Source of the DNA: Gemmataceae bacterium
GTDB taxonomy: Bacteria; Planctomycetota; Planctomycetia; Gemmatales; Gemmataceae
NCBI GenBank assembly: GCA_009692005.1
Contig: SHZZ01000010.1
Span: forward strand, 23,930 to 87,929
Direction of reading: 5' to 3'
DNA: 64,000 nucleotides
Made by a program: the position numbers and the translations under genes. The notes below the pieces were generated by a model. It saw nothing but the letters and a program-made list of their open reading frames with translations, did not search any database and was not told the origin of the DNA. Of the stretch, positions 1 to 8,567 are shown piece by piece. Within the stretch, counting starts at the first letter, position 1; each line of letters starts with the position of its first letter.

Positions 1-473
1 GTCCCCTTCTGGTAGACGGCTTGCATGTGGTCCACCCGACCATGGCACGAGGCGCAGCCGACTCCTTTGGTCACATGGATGCTGTGGTCGAAGTAAACGA
101 AATCGCTCAACCGGTGGATTCTTTCCCATTCCAGCGACTTGCCCGTGCGGAAGCTTTCCCGCACCGGTTCCAGCATTTTCGAACCCACCCAGATTTGCGA
201 ATGGCAGTTCATGCAGGTCTTGGTCGGGGGAATGTTGGCGTAATTGGAATCCTCAACGGAATTGTGGCAATAGCGGCAATCGATCCCCAGGCCATTCACA
301 TGGTGGGCATGGCTAAATTGAACCGGCTGGGTCAACATGAGTTGACTATGGGTGGCGTAAGGGGAGCGGGCGAAGATCATGGCAGCAACGCCGCCGATAT
401 TGGCCGCCAGAAATACCCCGGCGATAATCACCCAAGTCAGCACATTCGCATAACGGGGAAAGACCTGAGGCAT
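1..473 (-). CDS. actA: Alternative complex III pentaheme cytochrome ActA, 5' part (cut by window edge)
   Basis: Translating the minus strand from the ATG at 473 gives an open frame of 157 codons that runs off the left edge. It begins with one membrane/signal segment (residues about 10-32), followed by three CXXCH heme motifs: CRYCH near residue 65, CMNCH near 86 and CASCH near 138. The motifs and the H-A-H-H-V-N-G-L-G-I-D-C context are typical of ActA, the periplasmic multiheme subunit of alternative complex III, which oxidises quinol and passes electrons to cytochrome c or an oxidase. An ATG at 479 is also in frame, but AGAGG lies six bases before the ATG at 473. The rest of ActA and any actB-F genes would lie to the left of the window. 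The family call is from sequence patterns remembered, not a search. Confidence 0.85.
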   Translation of the reverse strand, partial: MPQVFPRYANVLTWVIIAGVFLAANIGGVAAMIFARSPYATHSQLMLTQPVQFSHAHHVNGLGIDCRYCHNSVEDSNYANIPPTKTCMNCHSQIWVGSKMLEPVRESFRTGKSLEWERIHRLSDFVYFDHSIHVTKGVGCASCHGRVDHMQAVYQKG

Positions 474-777
474 AAGCATCCTCTTGGTGAAATTGCCCTG
501 GACCGCCGGAGGGAGTTCATACCACCCGGAGTGTTGATAGTTCTAGGAACCTGCGCGATGAAATCCACACTGGAAAGTGAAACCGTTAAAAAGCCCGCAG
601 GTTAACAAAAGCAGTGTAACCGTACTATTTTTGATTGCAAGTTTCCGATTTGAGTTTTTCACTCTTTTTTATTTCTCCGGGTTTTTCGCCTTTCTCCATC
701 AAACTGCTCAACCGAGGCAGGCCAAGGCTGCCATAACTTTCCCCAACCCAAGAACTTTGTCCCACCCTTTCTTGATT
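474..777. other. Intergenic region between actA and mobA
   Basis: About 300 bases with no credible gene. It holds the 5' leader of actA, which reads leftward, and the region downstream of mobA, which also reads leftward. I see no convincing terminator: the hairpins on the minus strand after mobA lack a T-tract. The long plus-strand frames crossing this region are antisense shadows with no recognisable protein. Confidence 0.5.
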
Positions 778-1389
778 TTAAGAGGCCGAATTTTTGTGAA
801 ATTTTTCCAACGCCTTTTCATAATCGCCTGGGTTGTTGATGTTCCACAACGATTCCAGTTGCGGGTCAACCTCGCGAACTGTGGTCTCGGAGATTTTCTC
901 CCCTTCAGTTTGCTCAAAAAGAAATGCCGGCCGGTACTTTTTCTCTTGCAACAATCCTTCTATGCAGGGCAGCAAATCCAGGCGGTAAACCCCTGCCAGG
1001 GGATGGGTGAAGCCCGAGGCCACCGGTACGCACCAGCGTTTGTTTTGCAGGTTCCCCACAATAAACCGAATGAAATTCACTTGAAGAAAGGGGACATCAC
1101 AAGAAGTGATAAACGCCGCCTCGCACAACCCCGCCAGTGCCGCCATTCCCCCGGCCATTCCCCTCAAAGGGCCTTCTTCAGGGAAAGCATCACGAACCAG
1201 GATCACTCCTTCACCCAGATGGGGAAGCTCCTGTTCCGTTGCCGCCACAACGGCAATGGGCGAAACCACCTGCCCGGCAATGCGAATCACGCGCTCCAGA
1301 AAAGTTTCATCGCCAAGGCTGAGCCAGGCCTTGGGTTTCCCCATGCGCGTGCTTTTCCCACCGCAAAGGATGATTCCCCCTACTCGCAT
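778..1389 (-). CDS. mobA: Molybdenum cofactor guanylyltransferase MobA
   Basis: The product has 203 residues, the usual size for MobA, which transfers GMP from GTP to molybdopterin in the cytoplasm. The N-terminus shows the nucleotidyltransferase signature LCGGKSTRMGKPK (residues 8-20), with further conserved patches VRDAFPEEGPLRG and TSCDVPFL, where the Asp binds metal. It starts 16 bases after the aldehyde:ferredoxin oxidoreductase gene and reads in the same direction, so the two look co-transcribed. This placement suggests it matures the pterin cofactor for that enzyme, although AOR-family enzymes as known carry a pterin without GMP, so it may instead serve other molybdoenzymes outside the window. 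Confidence 0.88.
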   Translation of the reverse strand: MRVGGIILCGGKSTRMGKPKAWLSLGDETFLERVIRIAGQVVSPIAVVAATEQELPHLGEGVILVRDAFPEEGPLRGMAGGMAALAGLCEAAFITSCDVPFLQVNFIRFIVGNLQNKRWCVPVASGFTHPLAGVYRLDLLPCIEGLLQEKKYRPAFLFEQTEGEKISETTVREVDPQLESLWNINNPGDYEKALEKFHKNSAS

Positions 1390-1405
1390 GAATGCCCTCC
1401 AGCAT

Positions 1406-3226
1406 TTATTGAAGAATTGGGTCCAGGCCGAGGGCGGTTAACTCGCCTGAAGGGATCTGGCCCTCCGTAGTCCAACCCCGGTGATGGTAATAGGCAGCAA
1501 TCATTTTTTCCAGCCGCTCGGCCGGCAGGTTGGCGGAACCACCCCCGGCCAGTGGCAGCGGTTCTTGCAAAAACCGGGGCGGAAGCGTGTCCTCGTCGCG
1601 GGTCCAGCCCTCGCGAATGTTAAATTGCTTTTTCAAATTCACTACCCGCCGGGACAAGGTTTCCGCTTCCATTGCGGTGAAATCCCAACCAGTAACCAGG
1701 CGAACCAGCTCGGCCGTTTCCTCGTAAAAGTCCGTGAACACACCGCGCAAGAATTTGCAAAGAATTAGCGAGTCGATCCAGGCAGCGCGGTTCTCCGATT
1801 CAACCGCGGCGAAAGCCGAACGCTCGTCTCCATGAAAGCGGTCCACAGAAGGGGAGAAATCTGCCTCGTAAGCGCCCGAGCGGTTGTGGTCGGCGCCTCG
1901 AGTGGACACCGCCAGGCCAAGAGCCATCGATTGCAATCCCCTCGGCTCATAACCGGGCAGTTCCAATCCTTTCACTTGCGGGGCAATCTCCCGAGCGCCG
2001 TGACCAATCACCTCGGCGGCCAGCCGGGTTCCCCTCCGGAGTATTTTCCCCACCCCTTCACCGCTGACGATTTGCTTTAAGGCCTTTTCAATAGCCCGCG
2101 AGTTGCCCCAGGTCAGCCAGGGTTCATCCAGCCAGCCTTTTTCCACGCATTCCATGGCAAAGGCGATTGTGCCGCCCGAGGAAATCGTGTCCAGCCCCAA
2201 GGCATCGCACAAATGGACCAACTCCACCGTTTCCTGCGGGTCTTCAATTCCCACCAGCGAGCCCAGGGCAAACATGCTTTCATATTCCACCCGCACCTGT
2301 CCGGCCTTGCCTTCATAAAGGTGCTCGCAACCGATGGTGCAAGCGGCACAGGAATGGCGGGCGGCTTTGCGCAGTTTGCTGCCGTCTTCTAAATCCCACC
2401 CACTATCGGGCAGGAAACTTCCTTGCTGGAAATTTTTGCTGGGAAGAATATTGAGGCGATTGAAAACCGGGAGATTGGCCAAGGTTCCCAATTCCCGGTA
2501 CTTGGCCGTTGCGGGGCCAAAAGAGCGTTGGGAAAGCGCCCGGGCTTTCTCGACCACGCCAGGGGAGTCGAAAATGTCCACACGCTGGCTGCCGCGAACG
2601 GCCAAAGCCTTGATCCGCTTGGCACCAAGAACCGCCCCCAGCCCGCCACGGCCGGCGTGCCGTTTTTCATGGCTCAGGTTGGCGAACAAAACTCCATTCT
2701 CTCCAGCCGGGCCTATGGCCGCCACCTGAAAATCCGGGCCCAACTTCTTTTGAACTTCTTCCCCAGTCTCCCTGGCGGAAACCCCGCGCCAGGCTTCGGC
2801 CGAAAGCTTTTCCACTTTCCCATCATCGACCACCAGAAGTGCGAGGTCAATTGATTGGCCGGTAAGGACAATAGCGTCGGCGCCGGTCTTTTTTCCCGCC
2901 AAAGCGAAATGTGAGGAGGAAAGGGCATCGCAAATGCGCTGGGTAAGTGGCGACTTGGCAACGACGGCGAACTTGGCCGAGGTTGTCAAAGGCGTGCCCA
3001 CCAGGGGGCTGAAGGAAAAAACCAGGGGCGCTTCACTTGAAAGCGGGTCGAAACCCGCCCGCGATTCTTGCATTAGCACCCAGGCGCCGAAACCCACGCC
3101 GCCAAGAAACTGGCGGTAAATGGCCTCGGGCACGGCCACCCGGGAGGCCTTTCCCTCGCCGGCATCAACCCGCAAATAACCGCCATGGAATCCGAACATG
3201 GTTTTCCCATAAAAACAATTGGGCAT
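1406..3226 (-). CDS. Aldehyde:ferredoxin oxidoreductase family protein (tungsten/molybdenum pterin enzyme)
   Basis: The 606-residue product has the normal AOR length. Members use a tungsten or molybdenum bis-pterin and one [4Fe-4S] cluster to interconvert aldehydes and carboxylates with ferredoxin, in the cytoplasm. The cluster ligands are visible as C293, C296 and C300 with a distant C490. The pterin-contact motif DxxGLD is at 341-346, and a second, looser version (DSLILC) ends at C490. The N-terminal G-G-Y-L-R-V-D is typical of the family. An internal ATG at 3199 (MFGFHGGYLRV) is an equally reasonable start. The substrate cannot be told from sequence. Next downstream is mobA. AOR genes are more usual in anaerobes, so the gene stands out beside aerobic-looking respiratory genes. 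Confidence 0.88.
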   Translation of the reverse strand: MPNCFYGKTMFGFHGGYLRVDAGEGKASRVAVPEAIYRQFLGGVGFGAWVLMQESRAGFDPLSSEAPLVFSFSPLVGTPLTTSAKFAVVAKSPLTQRICDALSSSHFALAGKKTGADAIVLTGQSIDLALLVVDDGKVEKLSAEAWRGVSARETGEEVQKKLGPDFQVAAIGPAGENGVLFANLSHEKRHAGRGGLGAVLGAKRIKALAVRGSQRVDIFDSPGVVEKARALSQRSFGPATAKYRELGTLANLPVFNRLNILPSKNFQQGSFLPDSGWDLEDGSKLRKAARHSCAACTIGCEHLYEGKAGQVRVEYESMFALGSLVGIEDPQETVELVHLCDALGLDTISSGGTIAFAMECVEKGWLDEPWLTWGNSRAIEKALKQIVSGEGVGKILRRGTRLAAEVIGHGAREIAPQVKGLELPGYEPRGLQSMALGLAVSTRGADHNRSGAYEADFSPSVDRFHGDERSAFAAVESENRAAWIDSLILCKFLRGVFTDFYEETAELVRLVTGWDFTAMEAETLSRRVVNLKKQFNIREGWTRDEDTLPPRFLQEPLPLAGGGSANLPAERLEKMIAAYYHHRGWTTEGQIPSGELTALGLDPILQ

Positions 3227-3403
3227 ATTTGATTTATGAGGAGCGCTCAGTTTTTTCTGGTTACTCCCCAGGAATAGGCCCGGGCCATTTCTACCAGGTT
3301 TCCAAAAGTGGCGCGCAAAACCGGGTTTGCCATGCCCGATTCCCGTAATCGTTACAATCCCGGGCCCGGCCCTGGTTTCACTTTAACAAATCCCGGCCCC
3401 GTG

Positions 3404-3432
3404 TGGTCACTACCCCTCTGTTTTGCTATAAA
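3404..3432 (+). promoter_or_regulatory. Possible sigma-70 type promoter for rplU
   Basis: TGGTCA (3404-3409) and TATAAA (3427-3432) are separated by 17 bases and lie about 35 bases before the rplU start. The -10 match is good and the -35 match is moderate. Inferred only from hexamers. Confidence 0.4.
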
Positions 3433-3466
3433 CACAGTTCCTGAAAAATGATTTGTGGAGCTTGCC

Positions 3467-3778
3467 ATGTACGCGGTTTTTGAAGATGGATCGAGGCAAT
3501 TTCGAGTCTCCGAAGGAGATGTGGTCAAGCTCGACCACCGCGAAACTCCCGTCGGGGAAAGTATTGAACTGGATCATGTCTTGCTGGTGGTGAATGGGGC
3601 TGATGTCAAGATCGGCCATCCTTTGGTCGCCGGGGCGAAAGTCGTGGCGGAAGTGCTGGGCGAATTGAGCGAAAAGTACCGTATTCAGAAATTCCGTCGG
3701 CGTAAGAACTACCGCCGTCTGACCGGGCATCGGCAATATCACATCCAGGTGAAGATCAAGTCGATCATCGTTGGCTAA
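3467..3778 (+). CDS. rplU: 50S ribosomal protein L21
   Basis: The 103-residue product matches the length and sequence style of L21: MYAVFEDGSRQFRV at the N-terminus, then G-D-V-V-K-L-D, a hydrophobic middle, and the basic YRIQKFRRRKNYRR stretch that contacts 23S rRNA, ending with H-R-Q-Y-H-I-Q-V-K-I. The ATG at 3467 is chosen over a GTG at 3455 because GGAG lies six bases upstream and L21 proteins begin with this MYA motif. In most bacteria rpmA (L27) follows at once; here a strong terminator follows and the next gene is unrelated, so L27 must be encoded elsewhere. Confidence 0.96.
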   Translation: MYAVFEDGSRQFRVSEGDVVKLDHRETPVGESIELDHVLLVVNGADVKIGHPLVAGAKVVAEVLGELSEKYRIQKFRRRKNYRRLTGHRQYHIQVKIKSIIVG

Positions 3779-3816
3779 TCTATTATTTGACCCGTTTCGA
3801 TTAAATTCAGAAGGTG

Positions 3817-3839
3817 AAGGGCGCTAACGCGCCCTTTTT
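3817..3839 (+). terminator. Rho-independent terminator after rplU
   Basis: AGGGCGC and GCGCCCT form a perfect 7-bp stem around the loop TAAC, followed by a run of five T. It sits about 40 bases after the rplU stop codon. The following bases to 4111 hold no gene that I can support. Confidence 0.88.
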
Positions 3840-4111
3840 GCTTAAAACAGTGATCGGTCTGGTAGCAACCATCCCTTTCTAAAATCCCCTTTTGATCCAA
3901 ACTCGGTGCTCCTCACTAAATCTCTGGGGTTAATTTTTTCCTCTTTGGGCGAGGGTAGTCCCAGGTCTGGAAGTAATTAAACGATATTCCCGCATCCCCC
4001 CTGCAGATCCTTATCTCGTCTTGTCCGACGCTGGCCATTCCCGGTAAAACAGGGGCAAGAACCCGTGAAATGGAAGCCGGGAGCCATGGTTTCGCCAAGG
4101 AGGGGCCAGTG

Positions 4112-5359
4112 ATGAAACACTTCTTTTCCCTGACCGTATTTGCCACCTGCCTGGGTGTGACATTCCTCTTTGCCCAGTCAGAAACGAAAATAAAGCAGCC
4201 CCTGATCCCGGTCTCGGGAAATTCGCCCCTCGGGGCGGAACAGAAAATCCAGGCCCTGGATGAATCGAAACTCACCCCCTTGCAAAAACAGTTTTCGCAA
4301 ACCGCCCGCCGAGGCGCCGAATGGCTTTACCGGGTCAACACCGTCAAGGGAAGGTTTCTCAATGGCATTCGCCCGGCGCTGCGAGTGGAAATGGAGGAGG
4401 AGAACTTCCTGCACCAGACTCAGGCGGCGCTGGCGCTGGCCCGGGCAGCCAAAATTTTTCAAGAAGAAAAATACGCCGTCCGCGCTTCCCAAACTCTTCT
4501 GCTCCTTCTCGAGGAAACCGTCACCGACCCGGCCAACCCAAGCCTGCGTTACACCATGCTTCCCTCCCCTTTGCTCGACCGCCGACTTTCCGCCGCCATG
4601 CTCCTTTTGGCCATTCATGAGTTGCCCAACCCGCAACCTGACCTGCTGGAACAGGGAGAGCAACTGGCAAACTACCTTCGTACGCGGCTGGAGGCAAAGG
4701 GTGTGGAGAAGGAAATTGCCAGCGAGGATATCGACGGAAGGGGTAGCGAAAATGCCGCCGCCATCACGGCGCTGTTAGTCAGCAATCGAGCCCGGCCAGC
4801 GCCATGGAAAATTGAAGTCGCCAGCAAAGCCATCGCCGAGCGCTGGAAGGATTGGCAAAGCCAAAAGGAATCCGGCTCGCTTCCCTGGCGCATGGCCGCC
4901 CTGTGCCAGGCCTACCAGGTGACTAAAGAAAAACCGTATGCCGGGCTCTGTTTCGAAATGGCCCAGACTTTGTGTTTTATTCAATACACGAAAATCGATC
5001 CCAAGCATGCTGACTGGTATGGCGGATTCAAAAACCCAGGCCCGAGTGGAACGGAAACGCCGCCTTCGATCCGCACTGCCTGGCTGGCTGGTGGTTTGGC
5101 ACAAGCCTGCGTCTGCGCCCGCGCCTCTGCCGACCCCATCCGCCTGGAGCAATTCCAGGCCAACCTGGAAAGCGCCTTGCAATTCACGCAAACGATGCAG
5201 TACAGCGAATCCAACACCATTCACTTTGCCGAGTGGTTCCGTTCGAGAATGCTGGGCGGATTTTATCACTCCGCCCGTGATGGCGACTTGCGCCTGGACT
5301 TTACTTCGCAGGCGCTCAAGGTTTATTTGGAACACCGGGAGGTATTCGGCGGCAGTTGA
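4112..5359 (+). CDS. Secreted helical protein of unknown function (possible alpha/alpha-toroid fold)
   Basis: The product has 415 residues and I do not recognise its function. The ATG at 4112 is preceded by AGGAGG at a good distance and gives a clear signal peptide (MKHFFSLTVFATCLGVTFLFA, cleavage near residue 22), whereas an upstream in-frame ATG at 4070 would hide it. The mature part is rich in helices with repeated patterns of R-x-A-x-W-L, Q-A-A-L-A-L-A-R-A-A and H-Q-T-Q, reminiscent of the alpha/alpha-barrel of glycoside hydrolases and terpenoid cyclases. That resemblance is an impression rather than a family match. It is likely periplasmic. It stands alone between rplU and fabH, about 90 bases before the latter. 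Confidence 0.6.
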   Translation: MKHFFSLTVFATCLGVTFLFAQSETKIKQPLIPVSGNSPLGAEQKIQALDESKLTPLQKQFSQTARRGAEWLYRVNTVKGRFLNGIRPALRVEMEEENFLHQTQAALALARAAKIFQEEKYAVRASQTLLLLLEETVTDPANPSLRYTMLPSPLLDRRLSAAMLLLAIHELPNPQPDLLEQGEQLANYLRTRLEAKGVEKEIASEDIDGRGSENAAAITALLVSNRARPAPWKIEVASKAIAERWKDWQSQKESGSLPWRMAALCQAYQVTKEKPYAGLCFEMAQTLCFIQYTKIDPKHADWYGGFKNPGPSGTETPPSIRTAWLAGGLAQACVCARASADPIRLEQFQANLESALQFTQTMQYSESNTIHFAEWFRSRMLGGFYHSARDGDLRLDFTSQALKVYLEHREVFGGS

Positions 5360-5451
5360 GCAAATGGCCGGGAAACAACCCATTGCGTATACTGCGATAG
5401 TTGGTTGAGGTTTTCCGGCGGACCGTTTCCCCGGCTTTTCACGGGTTTTTC

Positions 5452-6474
5452 ATGAGTGAAGATCGCGCTCCCGTCTCTCGCCCAAAGTGCAAATCCCTCA
5501 TGGGAGTGCGGCTACTCGCCTCCGGCAGCTATGTCCCCGACCAGGTCATCACCAACCAGGCGCTGCAAGAACGCTTCGGCTACGACGCCGACTGGATCAT
5601 CAAGCGCACTGGCATTCTCGAGCGCCGTCATGCCTGGCCGCACCAGGCCACCAGTGATCTTTGTTACGAAGCCTCCAAAAACTGCATCGAAAAAGCCGGT
5701 ATCAACGGCCGCGAAATCGACCTTCTCGTTCTCGGCACCTTCACCCCGGATATGTCATTTCCCTCGACGGCGTGCTTGCTGCAAGACCGGCTCGGATTAG
5801 CCTGCGGCGCAGTGGAGATTGAAGCCGCTTGCTCCGGCTTCATGTACGCCTTGATCACCGGTGCGGCCTATGTTGTTGCCGGCATCAGCGACATGGCGCT
5901 GGTGGTGGGAGGCGACTGCAATTCCCGCGTCTTGAATCCCAAGGACATCAAGACCTTCCCGCTCTTTGGCGATGGCGCCGGAGCCGTCCTTCTCACCAAG
6001 GGAAACAGCAACCAGGGACTAGTCAGTTTCAGCCTGGGCTCGGACGGCGGCGGCGGCGATTTGCTCAGCAGGCCGGCCTGTGGCAGCAGGATGGTCCCCA
6101 CCGTCGAAAATATTTCCCAGGGTTTGCAATACATGCACATGGACGGCAGAGCCGTTTTTCGCTGGGCTGTCGCCATCCTCTGCGACACCATCCAGGATGT
6201 CTTGCGGCATAGCGGCGTCAATTCCTCCCAGGTCGACCTGTACATTCCCCATCAGGCCAACATTCGCATTATCAACGCCGCCATTGATGTCTTGCGCATT
6301 CCACGCGCCAAAGTTTTCAACAACCTGGAAAAGTATGGCAACACTTCCGGCGGGTCGATTCCCCTGGCGCTGGATGAAGCCTTCAAGGAAAACCGCCTGA
6401 AGCCAGGCAACCAGGTGATCATGAGCGGGTTTGGCGCCGGCCTGACCTGGGGCACCGCCCTCTTTCGCCTGTAA
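5452..6474 (+). CDS. fabH: 3-oxoacyl-[acyl-carrier-protein] synthase III
   Basis: The 340-residue product carries the complete KAS III catalytic triad: Cys127 in EAACSGF, His267 in IPHQANIRI and Asn297 in YGNTSGGS. It would condense acetyl-CoA (or another short acyl-CoA) with malonyl-ACP to start type II fatty acid synthesis in the cytoplasm. Length and motif order fit FabH. The ATG at 5452 is taken as start; TTG at 5401 would add an unlikely basic extension, and ATG at 5500 (MGVRLLASG) is the start closest to typical FabH N-termini, so the first 16 residues are uncertain. No other fab genes are adjacent, so this may be one of several KAS III paralogues, perhaps for a special acyl primer. Confidence 0.92.
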   Translation: MSEDRAPVSRPKCKSLMGVRLLASGSYVPDQVITNQALQERFGYDADWIIKRTGILERRHAWPHQATSDLCYEASKNCIEKAGINGREIDLLVLGTFTPDMSFPSTACLLQDRLGLACGAVEIEAACSGFMYALITGAAYVVAGISDMALVVGGDCNSRVLNPKDIKTFPLFGDGAGAVLLTKGNSNQGLVSFSLGSDGGGGDLLSRPACGSRMVPTVENISQGLQYMHMDGRAVFRWAVAILCDTIQDVLRHSGVNSSQVDLYIPHQANIRIINAAIDVLRIPRAKVFNNLEKYGNTSGGSIPLALDEAFKENRLKPGNQVIMSGFGAGLTWGTALFRL

Positions 6475-6558
6475 TGGCAACCAGGATATTTACCCCTCAT
6501 TGGGTTGTGACTTAATTTATTGCTATTCGGTCCTGGTAACATTTCAGGATATCCATCC

Positions 6559-6969
6559 ATGTTTGAGTTCTTTGAACACACCGCCGACCTGGGGTTGCGG
6601 GCGCGGGCAGAATCGTTAAACGACCTCTTCGCGGAAGGCGCCAAGGCTCTTTTTGCCGCCATACTCATTCAACCGGAAGAGATTCAACCGTTGGAGGAAA
6701 CCCAATTTCACCTTGAGGAAGCCGACCCCGCCTGTCTGTTTCGCGACTGGCTGGCGCTTTTATTAACGCATTTTGAAGCGGACAAAAAAGTTTTCACCAG
6801 GTTTCAGGTTTTCGTTCAATCGAGTACACTTCGCGCCACGGCCCGGGGTGAAATGTTTGACGCCGCCCGCCATGGCCGCAATCATGAAGTCAAGGCTATC
6901 ACCTACCATGGATTGCTTTTGACACAAGCCGATGGACAGTGGCTGGCGGAAGTCATCGTCGATATTTAA
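6559..6969 (+). CDS. Archease, RtcB-activating protein
   Basis: The 136-residue product begins MFEFFEHTADLGLRARA, the hallmark of archease, in which the Asp of the HTAD motif helps bind metal. Archease speeds RtcB guanylylation and lets the ligase turn over more than once. The C-terminal H-E-V-K-A-I-T-Y-H-G segment is also conserved. A short AGGA sits nine bases before the ATG. It lies 15 bases ahead of rtcB and reads the same way, so the pair is almost certainly one transcript, the arrangement well known for this RNA repair system. Confidence 0.93.
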   Translation: MFEFFEHTADLGLRARAESLNDLFAEGAKALFAAILIQPEEIQPLEETQFHLEEADPACLFRDWLALLLTHFEADKKVFTRFQVFVQSSTLRATARGEMFDAARHGRNHEVKAITYHGLLLTQADGQWLAEVIVDI

Positions 6970-6984
6970 CCGGAGCAATTCACC

Positions 6985-8448
6985 ATGGCGAAACAGGCAT
7001 TCCAGGGAAGGCTGGAACGGGTCGATTCGACCTGTTGGAAGATTCCCAAGAGTTACAAAAAAGGGATGCTCGTGGACGGCCTGGTCTTTGCCAGCCAGAA
7101 ATTGATCGAGCAATCGAGGCAGGATCAGGCGCTGGAGCAAGTGGCGAATGTGGCCTGTTTGCCGGGGATTGTCGGCGCCAGCCTGGCCATGCCGGATATT
7201 CACTGGGGATACGGGTTTTGCATTGGCGGGGTTTGCGCCACCGATCCCAGAGAAGGAGGCGTCATTAGCCCGGGCGGCGTGGGCTACGACATCAATTGCG
7301 GCGTGCGTCTGGTGCGCACGGAACTTAATTTTCCCGAGGTGCAGCCGCGTTTGCGCCAATTGGTGGAGGAGCTGTTCAAGAAAATCCCGGCGGGGGTGGG
7401 GCAATCGGGCAAGTTCCATTTTCAAGCCAGGGAAATGAACCGCCTGCTGGGAGAGGGGCCTTCCTTTCTTACTGAACGGGGCTGGGCCACGCAGGCCGAC
7501 ATCGACCATACCGAGGCGCAGGGCTACATGGCCGGCGCCGACCCCTCTCGCGTCAGCGACCAGGCGCAAAAACGGGGGAAGGACCAGTGTGGCACCCTGG
7601 GGAGCGGCAACCACTTTTTGGAAATTCAGGTGGTCGACACCATTCTCGATCCGCAAGCAGCCCATGTCATGGGGCTGTTTCAAAATCAGGTCTGCCTGAT
7701 GATCCACAGCGGCTCGCGCGGACTGGGCTACCAGGTTTGCGAAGACGCGCTCGGGTCACTAAGAAAGGCGCCGGAAAAATACGGCATCGAACTTCCTGAC
7801 AGACAACTCGCTTGCGCCCCCGCCGACAGCCCGGAGGGGCGGGCCTACCTGGCTGCCATGCAATCGGCGGCGCACTTTGCCTGGTGTAATCGGCAACTGT
7901 TGATGCACCAGGCGCGAGAGGTTTTTGCCTCCATCCTGGGGCAAACCTGGGAAAGTTTGGGCATGCGCTTGATCTACGATGTCTGCCACAACATCGCCAA
8001 GCTGGAAGAGCACCAGGTGGAAGGAAAAAGGAAAAAGGTCTGGGTCCATCGCAAAGGGGCCACCCGGGCCTTTCCTCCAGGCCATCCGGAGATTCCACAG
8101 GTGTATCAGGAAATTGGCCAGCCGGTGATCATTCCAGGCGACATGGGCCGCGCCAGTTGGATTCTGGTAGGCCAGCAGGGAAGCATGGAGCGTTCATTCG
8201 GCACGACCTGCCATGGCGCCGGCAGGTTGCTGAGTAGAACCGCGGCAGTGGAAAAAGCCAAGGGGAGGCGGATCGACCGCGAGTTGGAGAGCTTGGGGAT
8301 CGTGGCCCGAGCCCAGAGTTGGAAGGGCTTGGCAGAAGAACAGCCTGATGCTTACAAGGATGTGGATGAAGTGGTGGGCGTGGTGGAAGAGGCGAAATTA
8401 TCCAAGCGGGTGGCTCGTCTGCGCCCCATCGGGGTCATCAAGGGGTAA
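6985..8448 (+). CDS. rtcB: RNA-splicing ligase RtcB (3'-phosphate ligase)
   Basis: The 487-residue product is a full-length RtcB. It joins RNA 2',3'-cyclic phosphate or 3'-phosphate ends to 5'-OH ends using GTP and Mn2+. Visible signatures include the DIHWGYGF and SPGGVGYDINCGVR metal-binding regions, GTLGSGNHFLE, MIHSGSRGLGYQV and DVCHNIAKLEEH. CHGAGR follows, where His410 matches the histidine that carries the GMP. Its partner archease lies immediately upstream. A transcript for tRNA repair after ribotoxin damage is the usual guess in bacteria; no RtcR-type regulator is nearby. No odd features or truncation are seen. Confidence 0.96.
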   Translation: MAKQAFQGRLERVDSTCWKIPKSYKKGMLVDGLVFASQKLIEQSRQDQALEQVANVACLPGIVGASLAMPDIHWGYGFCIGGVCATDPREGGVISPGGVGYDINCGVRLVRTELNFPEVQPRLRQLVEELFKKIPAGVGQSGKFHFQAREMNRLLGEGPSFLTERGWATQADIDHTEAQGYMAGADPSRVSDQAQKRGKDQCGTLGSGNHFLEIQVVDTILDPQAAHVMGLFQNQVCLMIHSGSRGLGYQVCEDALGSLRKAPEKYGIELPDRQLACAPADSPEGRAYLAAMQSAAHFAWCNRQLLMHQAREVFASILGQTWESLGMRLIYDVCHNIAKLEEHQVEGKRKKVWVHRKGATRAFPPGHPEIPQVYQEIGQPVIIPGDMGRASWILVGQQGSMERSFGTTCHGAGRLLSRTAAVEKAKGRRIDRELESLGIVARAQSWKGLAEEQPDAYKDVDEVVGVVEEAKLSKRVARLRPIGVIKG

Positions 8449-8513
8449 AGTAAATTGGCGTCAGATCACTTTAAAAGCCGCCGGTTCAGGCCGTTTCATT
8501 CCGAGTGGCACAT

Positions 8514-8547
8514 AAAAAACGGGGCCGAGCGATGAATCGCCCAGCCC
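8514..8547 (-). terminator. Terminator of the small cytochrome gene
   Basis: On the minus strand GGGCTGGGCGA and TCGCTCGGCCC pair over 11 positions (two G-T) around TTCA and run into CGTTTTTT. It lies about 20 bases beyond the stop codon at 8568. No equivalent T-tract exists for rtcB on the plus strand. Confidence 0.88.
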
Positions 8548-8567
8548 TGTTCGATAGCCCTTTGCGC

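Noticed and set aside
21..605. 194-codon plus-strand frame at the left edge
   Set aside because: The opposite strand encodes three heme motifs of ActA, which explains the sequence.
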